Origin: CAYNVS01 sp964400725
Lineage (GTDB): Bacteria; Myxococcota_A; SURF-8; CAYNVS01
Direction: 5' to 3'
Assembly: GCA_964400725.1 (NCBI GenBank)
Contig: CAYNVS010000014.1
Span: 1-64,000 of the forward strand
DNA: 64,000 nucleotides
The notes beneath the pieces were generated by a model. That model searched no databases, was not told the origin of the DNA, and saw nothing but the letters and a program-made list of their open reading frames with translations. Of the stretch, positions 15,819 through 24,545 are shown one piece after another (the stretch's first letter is position 1; each line of letters begins with the position of its first letter). A program made the position numbers and the translations under genes.

Positions 15819-17891
15819 ATGGAAGTAACCTGCCCAAGTTGCGGAGTGGTGTTCGATTCTCCCGAAGTTCGTCCGGGCGAAGCGGTGGAGGTAAGCTGTC
15901 CTATCTGCGGGACGTCGTTCGAGGTGGCTCTGCAATCCAGAATTATTATGAAAAGCCCGACCATGGCGGCGAGCTCCGTTTCTCAGTCCGTATCCAACGC
16001 GGAGGCGGCTCAAAAGAAAAAGGAAGACGAAGCTCTGGCGCGCAAGGCGGAAGAGGAAAGAGCCGCGCGCGAACGCGAGGCGGCCGAGCGCAGAAAGCGC
16101 GAGGAAGAAGAGCGCAGGCGCAGAGAAGAAGAGGAAAGAATCAAGCGCGAGGTTGAAGAAGCGGCGCGCAAAAGGCGAGAAGAGGAAGCCGAGCGCAGAA
16201 GACAGGAAGAGGAGAGACTTCGCCGCGAGATGGAAGAGGCGGAGAATAAGCGCAGGCTGGAAGAAGATCGCAAGCGCAAAGAAGCCGAAGAGGCTCGCAG
16301 GAAAGAAGAAGAAGAGCTGATAAGAAGGCAGGAAGAGCTGAAAAGACTCGCCAAGATGAAAGAAGACGAGCTCGCGGCTTTGACGAAACAAGCGGAGGAG
16401 GCGAAGCGCAAGATAGAGGAAGAGCTGCTTAAAATGGCTAACGCGCCGACTCTGCCCCTAACGGAGCCTCAGAAAAAGGGCGGCGACGCGATTTCTGCAC
16501 TGGAAGACATTTTGCAGCAAAAAGAGCAGGCGCAAGAAGACGGCGAATCAAGGAAGAGGACTCAGACTTCTAAACTTTCCGAGATAATCGCCGCGCCCGA
16601 CATCAAAACGCTGAAGCCGGCCGAGCTCAAAGCCGAGCAGAAGCCTAAGGCGGAGCCGGCAAAAGAGCCGCCTAAACCGAGCGTTCAAATATTGATGCCC
16701 GAAGGCAGCGAGCCGTCTCCCGCCGCGCCTGCGTCCGCGTCGTCGCAGCGAGTCGCTCTCAAAGAGCCGCCGAAAGAGTTCCCGAAAGATCTTCCGAAAG
16801 AGCCCGTAAAAGAGCCGCCCAAACACGACTCATCGAAAAAACTGCCGGTTTCCAAGGAGCCTCCCAAGCCGGTTCCCGCAAAACCGGAGCCCGTTAGGCT
16901 TGCGCCGGCGCAATCCGCCAAACTTGATCCGCAAAAGCAGGTCAAACCGGAGCCTCCCAAAGAGGCAAAACCGGCCTCTCCTCCGGTTTCGGCGCAAAAG
17001 GTTGAGCCGAGAACGCCGGATGTAGGCAAAGGCAAGGGCGGACGCGAGTCGTCCATAGTAAAACCGCCGCAGTGGAACCCGCCGCGCGCGCCGACGGATA
17101 AAGTCCGCTCGACGACCGAGGAAGTTCTTCTTGGAACCGGAAGCGTTTCCGGCTCGATAAGCGAGGAAAAGCACTTTTTCTCCGAGGAAGCGGTCGCGAA
17201 AGTCATAGCGGAAAGCAAGCCGCCCGATTTCAGCGATTTAGACGACAAAGAGGCCAGAGCCCAGCATAAGAAACATATGACGAAGCTATTGCTCATTATC
17301 GGCGTAATAGTCGTAATGGCGGTCGCGGCGGTCATCATTCTAATGCAAACAATGGAGAAAAAAGATCAGGCGAAGAAGGAGCATAAAACCGCTTCTCAAC
17401 TGATCGGCGCTCAGCCGACGGGCGAAGGCCAAGAAGAGAAGCTCAACCTTGCAGAAGAAGAGCCGACGGTCGATTTAGGCGCGAAGAACAACGGCGGCAA
17501 CGGCCTAAAGGAACAACCGAAGGAACAGAAGGAGCAGCCGAAGGAAGAACCGAAAAAAGAGGAATCTAAAAAGGAAGAGCCGAAAGAGCCCGTCGAAAAG
17601 AAGGAAAAGACTGAAGACAAGAAGGACAACGCAAAGAAGGAAATAGATTTGATAATGGAAGGCAGCAAAATGCTTTCCACCGGCAAATACGAGGAAGCCA
17701 TCGTCAAATTCAAAGAGGCGATTAAGATAAACCCGAAAAATCCCAACGCCTATAAAGGGCTGGGCGCGGCGAACGCCTTCCTTAAACGAAACAACGAAGC
17801 GGTAGCAAATTATTGCAAGTGTCTGCAATTGGGATACGCCGGACAGGACTTGGCTCAACTTAAGGCAATGGTCGAAGGTCAATGTAAATAA
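15819..17891 (+). CDS. MJ0042-type zinc-ribbon, coiled-coil, single-TM, TPR protein
   Basis: From ATG 15819 (GAGAGG upstream) the 690-residue protein has five parts. (1) A zinc ribbon, CPSC and CPIC spaced by about 24 residues, of the MJ0042 type. (2) A highly charged Arg/Glu coiled coil, residues about 60-215. (3) A Pro/Lys/Glu-rich disordered stretch, about 215-430. (4) One membrane helix, LLLIIGVIVVMAVAAVIILM, near 488-508. (5) A Lys/Glu linker ending in two TPR repeats (GKYEEAIVKFKEAIKINP). Zinc ribbon in the cytoplasm, membrane helix and periplasmic tail recall GltJ/AgmX-like proteins of myxobacteria, which differ in the C-terminal part. No enzymatic motif is present. The role is unknown; a scaffold linking cytoplasm and envelope is plausible. 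Confidence 0.6.
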   Translation: MEVTCPSCGVVFDSPEVRPGEAVEVSCPICGTSFEVALQSRIIMKSPTMAASSVSQSVSNAEAAQKKKEDEALARKAEEERAAREREAAERRKREEEERRRREEEERIKREVEEAARKRREEEAERRRQEEERLRREMEEAENKRRLEEDRKRKEAEEARRKEEEELIRRQEELKRLAKMKEDELAALTKQAEEAKRKIEEELLKMANAPTLPLTEPQKKGGDAISALEDILQQKEQAQEDGESRKRTQTSKLSEIIAAPDIKTLKPAELKAEQKPKAEPAKEPPKPSVQILMPEGSEPSPAAPASASSQRVALKEPPKEFPKDLPKEPVKEPPKHDSSKKLPVSKEPPKPVPAKPEPVRLAPAQSAKLDPQKQVKPEPPKEAKPASPPVSAQKVEPRTPDVGKGKGGRESSIVKPPQWNPPRAPTDKVRSTTEEVLLGTGSVSGSISEEKHFFSEEAVAKVIAESKPPDFSDLDDKEARAQHKKHMTKLLLIIGVIVVMAVAAVIILMQTMEKKDQAKKEHKTASQLIGAQPTGEGQEEKLNLAEEEPTVDLGAKNNGGNGLKEQPKEQKEQPKEEPKKEESKKEEPKEPVEKKEKTEDKKDNAKKEIDLIMEGSKMLSTGKYEEAIVKFKEAIKINPKNPNAYKGLGAANAFLKRNNEAVANYCKCLQLGYAGQDLAQLKAMVEGQCK

Positions 17892-17897
17892 AGCCGC

Positions 17898-18641
17898 ATG
17901 AATCCGCTTTACGGGCGGGGTTTGAAGGCTTTCGAAGAGCTCTTTTTCCCGGCCAAATGTTTAAGATGCCTGCGTCCGATAGAGATCGGCGCAGGCTTTC
18001 CCGTTTGTAAAGACTGCATGGGGACGTTCGAGCGGGTAAATCTTCCGTACTGCCGCCGGTGCATGCTGCCGTCGCCGATCTGCGGCGCGGACTGTCCGGA
18101 CTGTTTAAGGCTGGGCGAGCCTTCGGAAACATTTTCCATTGCCAGATCGCTTTCTCCCTACCGCGGTCTTTCGCGCGATTTGGTTCTGGCTCTTAAATAC
18201 AAAAGGAGAAAATATCTCGCGCCTTTTCTTGCTATGATGCTTGAGGATATCGTTCGTCCGATCGTTCCCGCCGACGCTGAAGATTTTATTTTCGTTCCGG
18301 TTCCGCTTCATCCGCTCAGGCTGTTTGCGAGGGGCTTCAATCAGGCGGAGCTTATCGCTTCGGCCTTGGCGGAGAGATTCGCCGTTAAAATTTCGCCTTT
18401 CGCGCTCAAACGGAACAAATACACTTCTTCTCTGGCGTCGCTTGGGAAGAACGAGCGCGTGGAAGCTCTCGCTTCCCTCATCGAGCCGAACCGCCAGTTT
18501 TGCGGCCAAATAAAAGGCCGTTGCGCGGTTTTAATCGACGACGTTCTTACGACGGGCGCGACGGCGGCGGCCTGCGCGAAAGCGCTGCGCGAGGCGGGAG
18601 CGTCGGACGTGCGCGTGGTTACCGTATGCCGTACCTTATGA
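17898..18641 (+). CDS. comF: ComF-family phosphoribosyltransferase-like protein
   Basis: The N-terminus has a CxxC...CxxC zinc site (CLRC, CKDC, CRRC, CPDC), and the C-terminal half is a phosphoribosyltransferase fold with the PRPP loop VLIDDVLTTGATAAACA. Between them stand YRGLSRDLVLALKYKRR and VPVPLHPLRLFARGFNQAE, both ComF signatures. ComF proteins are needed for DNA uptake in competent bacteria, where they help bring single-stranded DNA into the cytoplasm. No other competence gene lies nearby, and comF is also kept by bacteria not known to be competent. Length 247 residues, normal. It begins six bases after the preceding stop with no clear ribosome-binding site. Confidence 0.9.
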   Translation: MNPLYGRGLKAFEELFFPAKCLRCLRPIEIGAGFPVCKDCMGTFERVNLPYCRRCMLPSPICGADCPDCLRLGEPSETFSIARSLSPYRGLSRDLVLALKYKRRKYLAPFLAMMLEDIVRPIVPADAEDFIFVPVPLHPLRLFARGFNQAELIASALAERFAVKISPFALKRNKYTSSLASLGKNERVEALASLIEPNRQFCGQIKGRCAVLIDDVLTTGATAAACAKALREAGASDVRVVTVCRTL

Positions 18642-18702
18642 GTAAAAGAATTTTCGGCGGCGGTAATTTTTTAAAAAAGTTTTTGGCTTTGCGCGCAAAT
18701 CC

Positions 18703-18732
18703 TTGACCTTGCGCCCCCGCGCGTGCTAATTT
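18703..18732 (+). promoter_or_regulatory. Probable sigma-70 promoter for coaX
   Basis: TTGACC at 18703-18708 and TAATTT at 18727-18732 are separated by 18 bases, and TGC directly before the -10 gives an extended -10. It lies about 20 bases upstream of the coaX ribosome-binding site. Confidence 0.6.
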
Positions 18733-18752
18733 TTGCCCAAAGGAGATATAAA

Positions 18753-19529
18753 ATGCTTTTCGTCGTGGATGTAGGAAACACGAACACTGTAGTAGGTATT
18801 TACAAGGGAGCCGACTTAATCAGGTCGTTTCGCGTCAAGAGCGACAGAGAGCGCACCAGCGACGAGTTTGGCGTAATGTTTCTTCAGTTTCTCTCCGGCC
18901 TTAAAATTTCGCCCGACGACATAGAAGGCGTTGCGTTGTGTTCGGTGGTTCCGCCGCTTCAGACGGCCATGACCGGAGCGATTGAATTATACATGAACAA
19001 AAAAGCTCTCGCGGTGGAGCCCGGCGTTAAAACCGGAGTAGCCCTGAGAGTGGACAATCCGCGGGAAGTCGGCGCCGACAGAGTCGTCAACGCCGCCGCC
19101 GCGATGGAGAAACTGGTCGGCAGAAATATGGGCGCCATCGTAGTGGATTTCGGCACGGCCACCACATTCGACTGCGTTTCTCCGAAGTCTGAATATTTGG
19201 GCGGAGTCATAGCTCCGGGCGTTAAAATTGCGGCGGAAGCGCTTTTCCTTCGAACGAGCAAGCTGCCGCGTGTCGATTTGGATTATCCGCCGAACGTTTG
19301 CGGAAAGAACACCGCGCACTCCATGCAGTCCGGCCTTACATACGCCTACGTCGATATGGTTGACGGCGTCGCCTCGCGCCTGAAAGCGGAACTGGGCTTC
19401 CCGCTAAAGGTCATAGCCACCGGCGGGCTGTCAAAGTTAATCGCCAAGAAGAGCGCGTCCATCGAAGAGGTGGACGAGAACCTTACTCTCGACGGTTTGA
19501 GGATTATCTATGAGCGAAACGTCAAATAG
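18753..19529 (+). CDS. coaX: Type III pantothenate kinase
   Basis: CoaX phosphorylates pantothenate, the first step of coenzyme A synthesis. The phosphate loop DVGNTNTVVGIY at the N-terminus, GADRVVNAAAA, DFGTATTFDCV and GGVIAPGVKIAAEAL are the ASKHA-fold motifs of type III kinases. ATG 18753 has AGGAGA eight bases upstream, so the longer ORF from 18723 is not needed. Length is 258 residues, as expected. BirA or a CoaA-type kinase is not present nearby. The 3' end overlaps the next gene by 20 bases, so the two are translated from one message. Confidence 0.95.
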   Translation: MLFVVDVGNTNTVVGIYKGADLIRSFRVKSDRERTSDEFGVMFLQFLSGLKISPDDIEGVALCSVVPPLQTAMTGAIELYMNKKALAVEPGVKTGVALRVDNPREVGADRVVNAAAAMEKLVGRNMGAIVVDFGTATTFDCVSPKSEYLGGVIAPGVKIAAEALFLRTSKLPRVDLDYPPNVCGKNTAHSMQSGLTYAYVDMVDGVASRLKAELGFPLKVIATGGLSKLIAKKSASIEEVDENLTLDGLRIIYERNVK

Positions 19530-20754
19530 AGACGGCAGACCGGCTCTGCCGGCGGCGGGCGGTCTTTTGGCCGAACCGAAGGCCGAGCCTCTTTCCATTG
19601 AAGAGGTCGGCGGGGAAGTCTTTAAATACATGCAGACGCTCGACAAGCCGCGCAAATTAATGATTGCGCGCGGCATGGCTCCTCTGAAGCCGTCGCAGCT
19701 GCTTCTATTCACCTATATGCTTATCGCCGACGAAGATCCGGTCATATCCAAGGCCGCGGCGCAATCGTTTAAAAATCTTCCGCCCGGCGTCATCGGCAAT
19801 CTTTTCGCCGGCGCTATTCCCCGCAAGGTTATCGACTACGCCGCGAGGCTTTGGTTCGACGACCCCGCCTACGACGCCGCGATTACCGCGATGTGCCTTA
19901 ACCGCAACACGCACGAGTTCACTCTCGAATTCCTTATTCTGAACGGACGCGAGGAGACGCTGGAGATTCTCTCAAACAACCAGGAGGCTCTCAAACGCAG
20001 CCCATCGCTGGTTTTCGCTTTTGCGGAAAACAAGCGCATTTCAATCGCCACGGTCAGCCGCGTGCTCGAATTCGCGCGCCGCCAAAAGCTCATTACGCCG
20101 TCGGACGAAACGCACATCATCGAAAAAATCGTCGGCAAAAAATCGGGCGAGGAGATTCCCGAAGAGGAAAAGCCGGAGCTGCCCAAGGACGAAACCGGAG
20201 AGCCGATATTCGCCGAAGAACTGGTGTCCGATAAAGCGGAAGAGAGCGTTCGGGATCTGCTGGAAGCCATAAGCAAGAACGAGGATGTGGAGGTCAAGCC
20301 AGCCGAGATAATCGAGCAGGAAATTAAAAAGAAGATAGACATTCGCGAGAAAATAAAGCGCATGTCCGTCTCGGAAAGACTTCGTCTGGCGATGCGCGGC
20401 AACATGGAAGCCAGAAGCATTCTAATATTCGACGCCGTTCCGATGGTCGCCAAGGCGGTCATTAACAGTCCCCGCGTCACCAAAATTGAAATCGAGCGCT
20501 GGGCGGCCATGCGCATTATGGAAGAGGAGATTTTAATCGAAATCTCAAAGAACAAGACTTTTATGCGGAACTATAACGTCCGTTTGGCGCTTATATACAA
20601 CCCTCACACTCCGCTGAACCTGGTCATCAAAATGATGTCCACTCTCAACGAGCGGGACATCAAGGCTCTGTCGAAATCCAAGGCCGTTCCCTCGGCCGTT
20701 ACAAACATCGCTATGCAAAAGGTTTCGCAGGCGGCCAAACGCAGAGGAGAATAA
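19510..20754 (+). CDS. Hypothetical helical-repeat protein
   Basis: This 414-residue cytoplasmic protein was not matched to a named family. The N-terminal 190 residues and the last 120 residues are alpha-helical with HEAT-like periodicity (KAAAQSFKNLPPGVIG, NRNTHEFTLEFLIL, NPHTPLNLVIKMM). They are split by an acidic linker (GEEIPEEEKPELPKDE, about residues 215-265). Recurrent phrases about losing or keeping function such as RNTHEFTLEFL and NPRVTKIEIE suggest repeats of one module. No signal peptide or membrane segment is present. It overlaps coaX by 20 bases and precedes a Lon-family protease gene, so a role with protein quality control is possible but not shown. Confidence 0.55.
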   Translation: MSETSNRDGRPALPAAGGLLAEPKAEPLSIEEVGGEVFKYMQTLDKPRKLMIARGMAPLKPSQLLLFTYMLIADEDPVISKAAAQSFKNLPPGVIGNLFAGAIPRKVIDYAARLWFDDPAYDAAITAMCLNRNTHEFTLEFLILNGREETLEILSNNQEALKRSPSLVFAFAENKRISIATVSRVLEFARRQKLITPSDETHIIEKIVGKKSGEEIPEEEKPELPKDETGEPIFAEELVSDKAEESVRDLLEAISKNEDVEVKPAEIIEQEIKKKIDIREKIKRMSVSERLRLAMRGNMEARSILIFDAVPMVAKAVINSPRVTKIEIERWAAMRIMEEEILIEISKNKTFMRNYNVRLALIYNPHTPLNLVIKMMSTLNERDIKALSKSKAVPSAVTNIAMQKVSQAAKRRGE

Positions 20755-20806
20755 CCGGCGCCGCTTCGCGTCGAGCGGGGCGTTAAGCCGACGTCAGGAG
20801 TAAATA

Positions 20807-23236
20807 ATGACGAAGAAATTAAAGACGGCGGCTTCGCTGCCGCACGAAAAGCTGCGCATGCGCATAGACCCCTCCTCGCTGCCTTTTAAAAGCACGACGG
20901 AACTTAAGCCGTATCCGGCCACCTTCGGACAGGAAAGAGCGCTGGAAGCTCTGCGTCTTGGGCTTGCCATACAGGGCAAAGGATTCAACATATTTTTAAT
21001 GGGAGAGCCGGGAACCGGCAAAACTTCTATTATCAATAACATTCTGCGCGAAGAGGCTCAAAAATTTCCTACGCCGTCGGACTGGTGCTACTTGTATAAC
21101 TTCGACGACCCCGATCAGCCTATTGCGATGGAGATGCCGCCGGGAGCCGGAAAGCGGTTCAAAGCCGACATGGCGGAGATGATCGCCGAGGCGAAAAGGG
21201 ACATCCCCAAAGTGCGCGAATCGGAAATGTATTTGCAGCACAAGCAGTCGCTTGAACGCTCGTTCCGCAAAAAAGAGCAGGCTCTATTTAACAAGCTGCG
21301 ACGCAAAGCCAAAAAGTCCGGTCTCGATTTGGGGCTTGCGGAAGGGGAGCTTACGCTGCAAATAATGGAGAACGGCAATCCTCTGGGCATGGAGGAAATC
21401 GAGTCGCTGCCCGCAAGCAAAAAGAACGAGTTTGAGAAGCGGATAATAGAGTTCCAAGACGAAATCGACGACTACATCCGCGAGCAGCGGAAGCTCGGCA
21501 AAGTCAGAGAAGACCGCTTTGAAGACTTGGAGAAAGAGAACGTCCTCAAGGTGTGCGAGGACAACCTTAAAGAGATGTGCCGCAAGTACGGCTCGATTGC
21601 CGGAATGGAAGACTTTCTCTGCCGAGTGAAGCAGGAGCTGCCCGGCCGCGTGATAAACTATCTCGCTAAGAGCGAGCAGTCGAACGAGCCGAATCCGTTT
21701 GCGGCGTTCGAGTCGGCGGCGAGGCAGGACGACGATCTGCTTCCCTTTGAAGTTAATTTGTTCGTTTCCAACGAGAAAACAAAAGGCGCGCCGGTAGCGT
21801 TTGAGTCGAACCCGACCTACAGCAATTTAATTGGACGGCTGGAATACAAAGAGCAATCGGGCTGGCTTTCCACCGACTTCACGCAGATAAAGCCGGGCGT
21901 GCTTCACAGCACAAACGGCGGCTTTCTGGTCATTCAAGCGGGCGACCTGCTGACCAACCCCTATTCGTGGGACGCCCTTAAACGCTCGCTTCGCACCAAA
22001 GAGATTCGCATTCAAGAGCCGTTTGCGGAGCAGCACGGACGAGCGCTCAAAACGCTGCGCCCGCAGCGCATACCGCTTAACGTCAAGGTAATTATCGTCG
22101 GCTCGTACCAAACGTTTTATTGGCTGTGGAGCATGGACGAGGATTTTCAGCGGCTATTTAAAATACGCGCCGATTTCGACGTTTCGATGCCGATAAACAT
22201 CCCCAACCTTCTTAAATACGCGCGGTTTATCGCCAAAGTTTGCAAAGAAGAAAATAAACTTCCGCTTTCCGCGGGCGGCTTCGCCCGTCTTATCGAAGAG
22301 GGAACGCGTCATTCCGGCCATCAGGACAGGGTCTCTATTTCGCTGTCGGGCATCATCGACATATTGCTTGAGAGCGACTTTGCTGCGAGGGCGACCGGCG
22401 GCGAGGTAATCGAAGCGGAGCATGTTGAGAAAGCCATTGCGGCGAGGGAAAGGCGCGAATCGAGAGTGCAGGAGGAGTTCGAGCGGCAGATACGGGACGG
22501 CGAAATATTAATCGACACCCGCGGGCTCGAAGTCGGACAGATAAACGGCATTGCGGTTTACGAACTGGGCGATTACGCCTTCGGCGTTCCGTCCCGCATT
22601 ACGGCGCGCGCCTATACCGGCAGGCAGGGAATTATAAACATCGACCGCGAGTCGGACATGGCCGGACCTATTCACAACAAGGCGACGCTTATCATTCAAG
22701 GACTTCTCGGCGGACTTTTCGCGCAGGAGACGCCTCTTTCGCTGGCTGTTTCGATTACCTTCGAGCAGATGTACGGCATGGTGGAGGGGGACAGCGCGAC
22801 CTGCGCGGAATTCTTTGCGATTTTGTCGGCCATTTCGGAAATCCCAATCAATCAGGGCGTCGCCATTACCGGCTCGCTCAATCAGCGCGGCGAAGTGCAG
22901 CCCATCGGCGGCGTAAACGAGAAGATTGAGGGCGTTTTCCGCGTCTGCAAGGCGCAGGGGCTTACCGGAAAGCAGGGGGTAATAATACCTCAACAAAACG
23001 CGCGTCATCTTTGTCTGGCCTACGAGGTAGTCGAGGCCGTTAAGGCCGGTAAATTTCACATTTATCCGATACGCTACATCGAAGACGGCGTGCCGATACT
23101 GATGGGGGTTGAGGCGGGGCGCAAAGTCAAGGGGGAATTCAGGCCGAAAAACGGGCTGTACGCTCGCGTCGCCGAAAAATTGAAAGTTACGAACGATAAA
23201 TTGAACGCTTCTCCCGATAGGAATGACGACGAATAG
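20807..23236 (+). CDS. Lon-family ATP-dependent protease (LonB/YcbZ-like)
   Basis: The protein (809 residues) has an AAA module with P-loop GEPGTGKTS near residue 65, a long charged coiled-coil insertion (about 120-270), a second ATPase segment (about 330-520) and a C-terminal Lon proteolytic domain. The catalytic serine is in EGDSATCAEFF and the lysine in NEKIEGVFRVC. It lacks the N-terminal substrate-binding domain of LonA, and its AAA region is the AAA_32 type seen in YcbZ/LonH-like proteases. It should degrade damaged or regulatory proteins. A good site, CAGGAG, precedes ATG 20807. The start of the proteolytic domain, GLEVGQINGIAVYELGDY, is well kept, so the enzyme is probably active. Confidence 0.9.
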   Translation: MTKKLKTAASLPHEKLRMRIDPSSLPFKSTTELKPYPATFGQERALEALRLGLAIQGKGFNIFLMGEPGTGKTSIINNILREEAQKFPTPSDWCYLYNFDDPDQPIAMEMPPGAGKRFKADMAEMIAEAKRDIPKVRESEMYLQHKQSLERSFRKKEQALFNKLRRKAKKSGLDLGLAEGELTLQIMENGNPLGMEEIESLPASKKNEFEKRIIEFQDEIDDYIREQRKLGKVREDRFEDLEKENVLKVCEDNLKEMCRKYGSIAGMEDFLCRVKQELPGRVINYLAKSEQSNEPNPFAAFESAARQDDDLLPFEVNLFVSNEKTKGAPVAFESNPTYSNLIGRLEYKEQSGWLSTDFTQIKPGVLHSTNGGFLVIQAGDLLTNPYSWDALKRSLRTKEIRIQEPFAEQHGRALKTLRPQRIPLNVKVIIVGSYQTFYWLWSMDEDFQRLFKIRADFDVSMPINIPNLLKYARFIAKVCKEENKLPLSAGGFARLIEEGTRHSGHQDRVSISLSGIIDILLESDFAARATGGEVIEAEHVEKAIAARERRESRVQEEFERQIRDGEILIDTRGLEVGQINGIAVYELGDYAFGVPSRITARAYTGRQGIINIDRESDMAGPIHNKATLIIQGLLGGLFAQETPLSLAVSITFEQMYGMVEGDSATCAEFFAILSAISEIPINQGVAITGSLNQRGEVQPIGGVNEKIEGVFRVCKAQGLTGKQGVIIPQQNARHLCLAYEVVEAVKAGKFHIYPIRYIEDGVPILMGVEAGRKVKGEFRPKNGLYARVAEKLKVTNDKLNASPDRNDDE

Positions 23237-23248
23237 CCGCAGGCAAGC

Positions 23249-23275
23249 GGGACGGAAATTTCCGTCCCTTTTTTT
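23249..23275 (+). terminator. Rho-independent terminator after the Lon-family gene
   Basis: The perfect palindrome GGGACGGAAATTTCCGTCCC (23249-23268) is followed by seven T residues. Confidence 0.88.
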
Positions 23276-23391
23276 ATATGAAACGAACGTAAAAACCGCC
23301 TCTTTATTTTTCGTTTTCAGCCTTCCGTAACGTCTCGCGGAGATTTAATTTACGAAACCTTGATTTTTTAAAGGAAAAAAACTCTTTTTTC

Positions 23392-23420
23392 TTGACAAAA
23401 GCGTAAAATATATTCAAATT
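23392..23420 (+). promoter_or_regulatory. Probable promoter of the HU gene
   Basis: A perfect TTGACA (23392-23397) stands 17 bases before CAAATT (23415-23420) in an AT-rich stretch. The -10 match is weak, but this is the only consensus -35 between the upstream terminator and the HU start at 23485. Confidence 0.5.
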
Positions 23421-23484
23421 AATTTTAGAAGTTTTTTTATAGAGAGGCGATGTACTTATTAACCCCAGGAAAAAGGAGAAACCG

Positions 23485-23805
23485 ATGGCTGAAAAGAAAG
23501 AGAAAGAGCTGAAGATTCAAGGAGTAAAAACCAAGGCCGAGTTCGTGAAGCACCTGACCGAAGTCGTCAAGACGGTCGAACTCAACCAGAAAATGGCCGA
23601 CGAAATTTTGAAAAAAGTTTTCGACATCGTCGCCGCCTCCATCAAGAAAAATGAAAAAATCCAGATTCACGGATTCGGAACCTTCGCCCTTGCCAAGCGC
23701 AAGGCCCGCAAGGGACGCAACCCCAGAACCAAGGAAGAGATCAAGATCAAGGCCAGCAAGACCGTACGCTTTAAGCCCAGCGCGAAAATCAAGAAGGGTC
23801 TATAA
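23485..23805 (+). CDS. HU/IHF-family DNA-binding protein
   Basis: A 106-residue histone-like protein with the HU core: KAEFVKHLTE, the body KNEKIQIHGFGTFALAKRKARKGRNP and the arm region that inserts into the minor groove. A Lys/Glu-rich N-terminal extension of about 15 residues precedes the usual start of the fold. It bends and compacts DNA and supports replication, repair and recombination. It is transcribed alone: a promoter and AAAGGAG ribosome-binding site precede it and a strong terminator follows. Whether it is HU or an IHF subunit cannot be decided; a single homodimer-forming HU is likeliest. Confidence 0.93.
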   Translation: MAEKKEKELKIQGVKTKAEFVKHLTEVVKTVELNQKMADEILKKVFDIVAASIKKNEKIQIHGFGTFALAKRKARKGRNPRTKEEIKIKASKTVRFKPSAKIKKGL

Positions 23806-23826
23806 ATCTCTGACTACGCAAGAAAG

Positions 23827-23850
23827 GCCCTCCGCAAGGAGGGCTTTTTT
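23827..23850 (+). terminator. Rho-independent terminator after the HU gene
   Basis: A GCCCTCC / GGAGGGC stem (23827-23833, 23838-23844) with a GCAA tetraloop and six T residues. Confidence 0.9.
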
Positions 23851-23899
23851 ATTTCGCCTTGTTTGACATTAAAAGCCGCGCCGTGCTAAAAGGCTTGAT

Positions 23900-24520
23900 A
23901 TGATTGCAAGACTTACAGGATCGCTCGTTTTCGTGGGGCTCGACCACGTTGTTATAGACGTGCAAGGCGTGGGTTACGAAGTTCGTATGCCGCAGTCTAG
24001 TCTTATGCAGCTTCCGCTTGAAGGCGGCGAAGTTACGCTGTCCGTTCACACCAACGTAAGGGAAGACGCGATAGAGCTTTACGGGTTCCTCTCCGACCCG
24101 GAGCGCAACTTATTCCGCGCTCTCATCACCGCCACCGGCATAGGCCCCAAAATGGCCATGAGCGCCCTTTCGACGCTTTCGTTCAGCCAAATCGTCGGAG
24201 CCATATCGGCGGAAGACGCAAAGACGCTCGCGACGGTTCCGGGCATCGGCAAAAAGCTCGCCGAGAAAATGATAATCGAGCTGAAGGACAAAATCGCCAA
24301 GCAGTTTTCATACGTCGAGTTAGAAGCCTCCGAAGCCCCGCAGGCCGGAAGAACGGCGTGGTTCGACGCGGAGGCCGACTTCAGGCTGGCGTTCGAGTCG
24401 CTGGGCTACAAGAAGCCGATAACCGATAAAATCATCGCCGCGCTTGCTAAAAGGCTGCCGCGCGAGGCCAAGGTGGAAACGCTTCTTCGCGAGGCTTTGA
24501 CCGAAATGACGCGGCTTTAA
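23900..24520 (+). CDS. ruvA: Holliday junction DNA helicase subunit RuvA
   Basis: RuvA binds four-way junctions and loads RuvB for branch migration. The N-terminal OB fold (MIARLTGSLVFVGLDHVVIDVQG) carries VGYEV. The helix-hairpin-helix pair ITATGIGPKMAMSAL and LATVPGIGKKLAEKMI contacts DNA, and the C-terminal domain III (AFESLGYKKPITDKII) binds RuvB. Length 206 residues, normal. ruvB follows 26 bases later in the same direction. ruvC, which is often adjacent, is not in the window. Confidence 0.96.
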   Translation: MIARLTGSLVFVGLDHVVIDVQGVGYEVRMPQSSLMQLPLEGGEVTLSVHTNVREDAIELYGFLSDPERNLFRALITATGIGPKMAMSALSTLSFSQIVGAISAEDAKTLATVPGIGKKLAEKMIIELKDKIAKQFSYVELEASEAPQAGRTAWFDAEADFRLAFESLGYKKPITDKIIAALAKRLPREAKVETLLREALTEMTRL

Positions 24521-24545
24521 GGCCGAAAATTAATTTGGAAATAGC

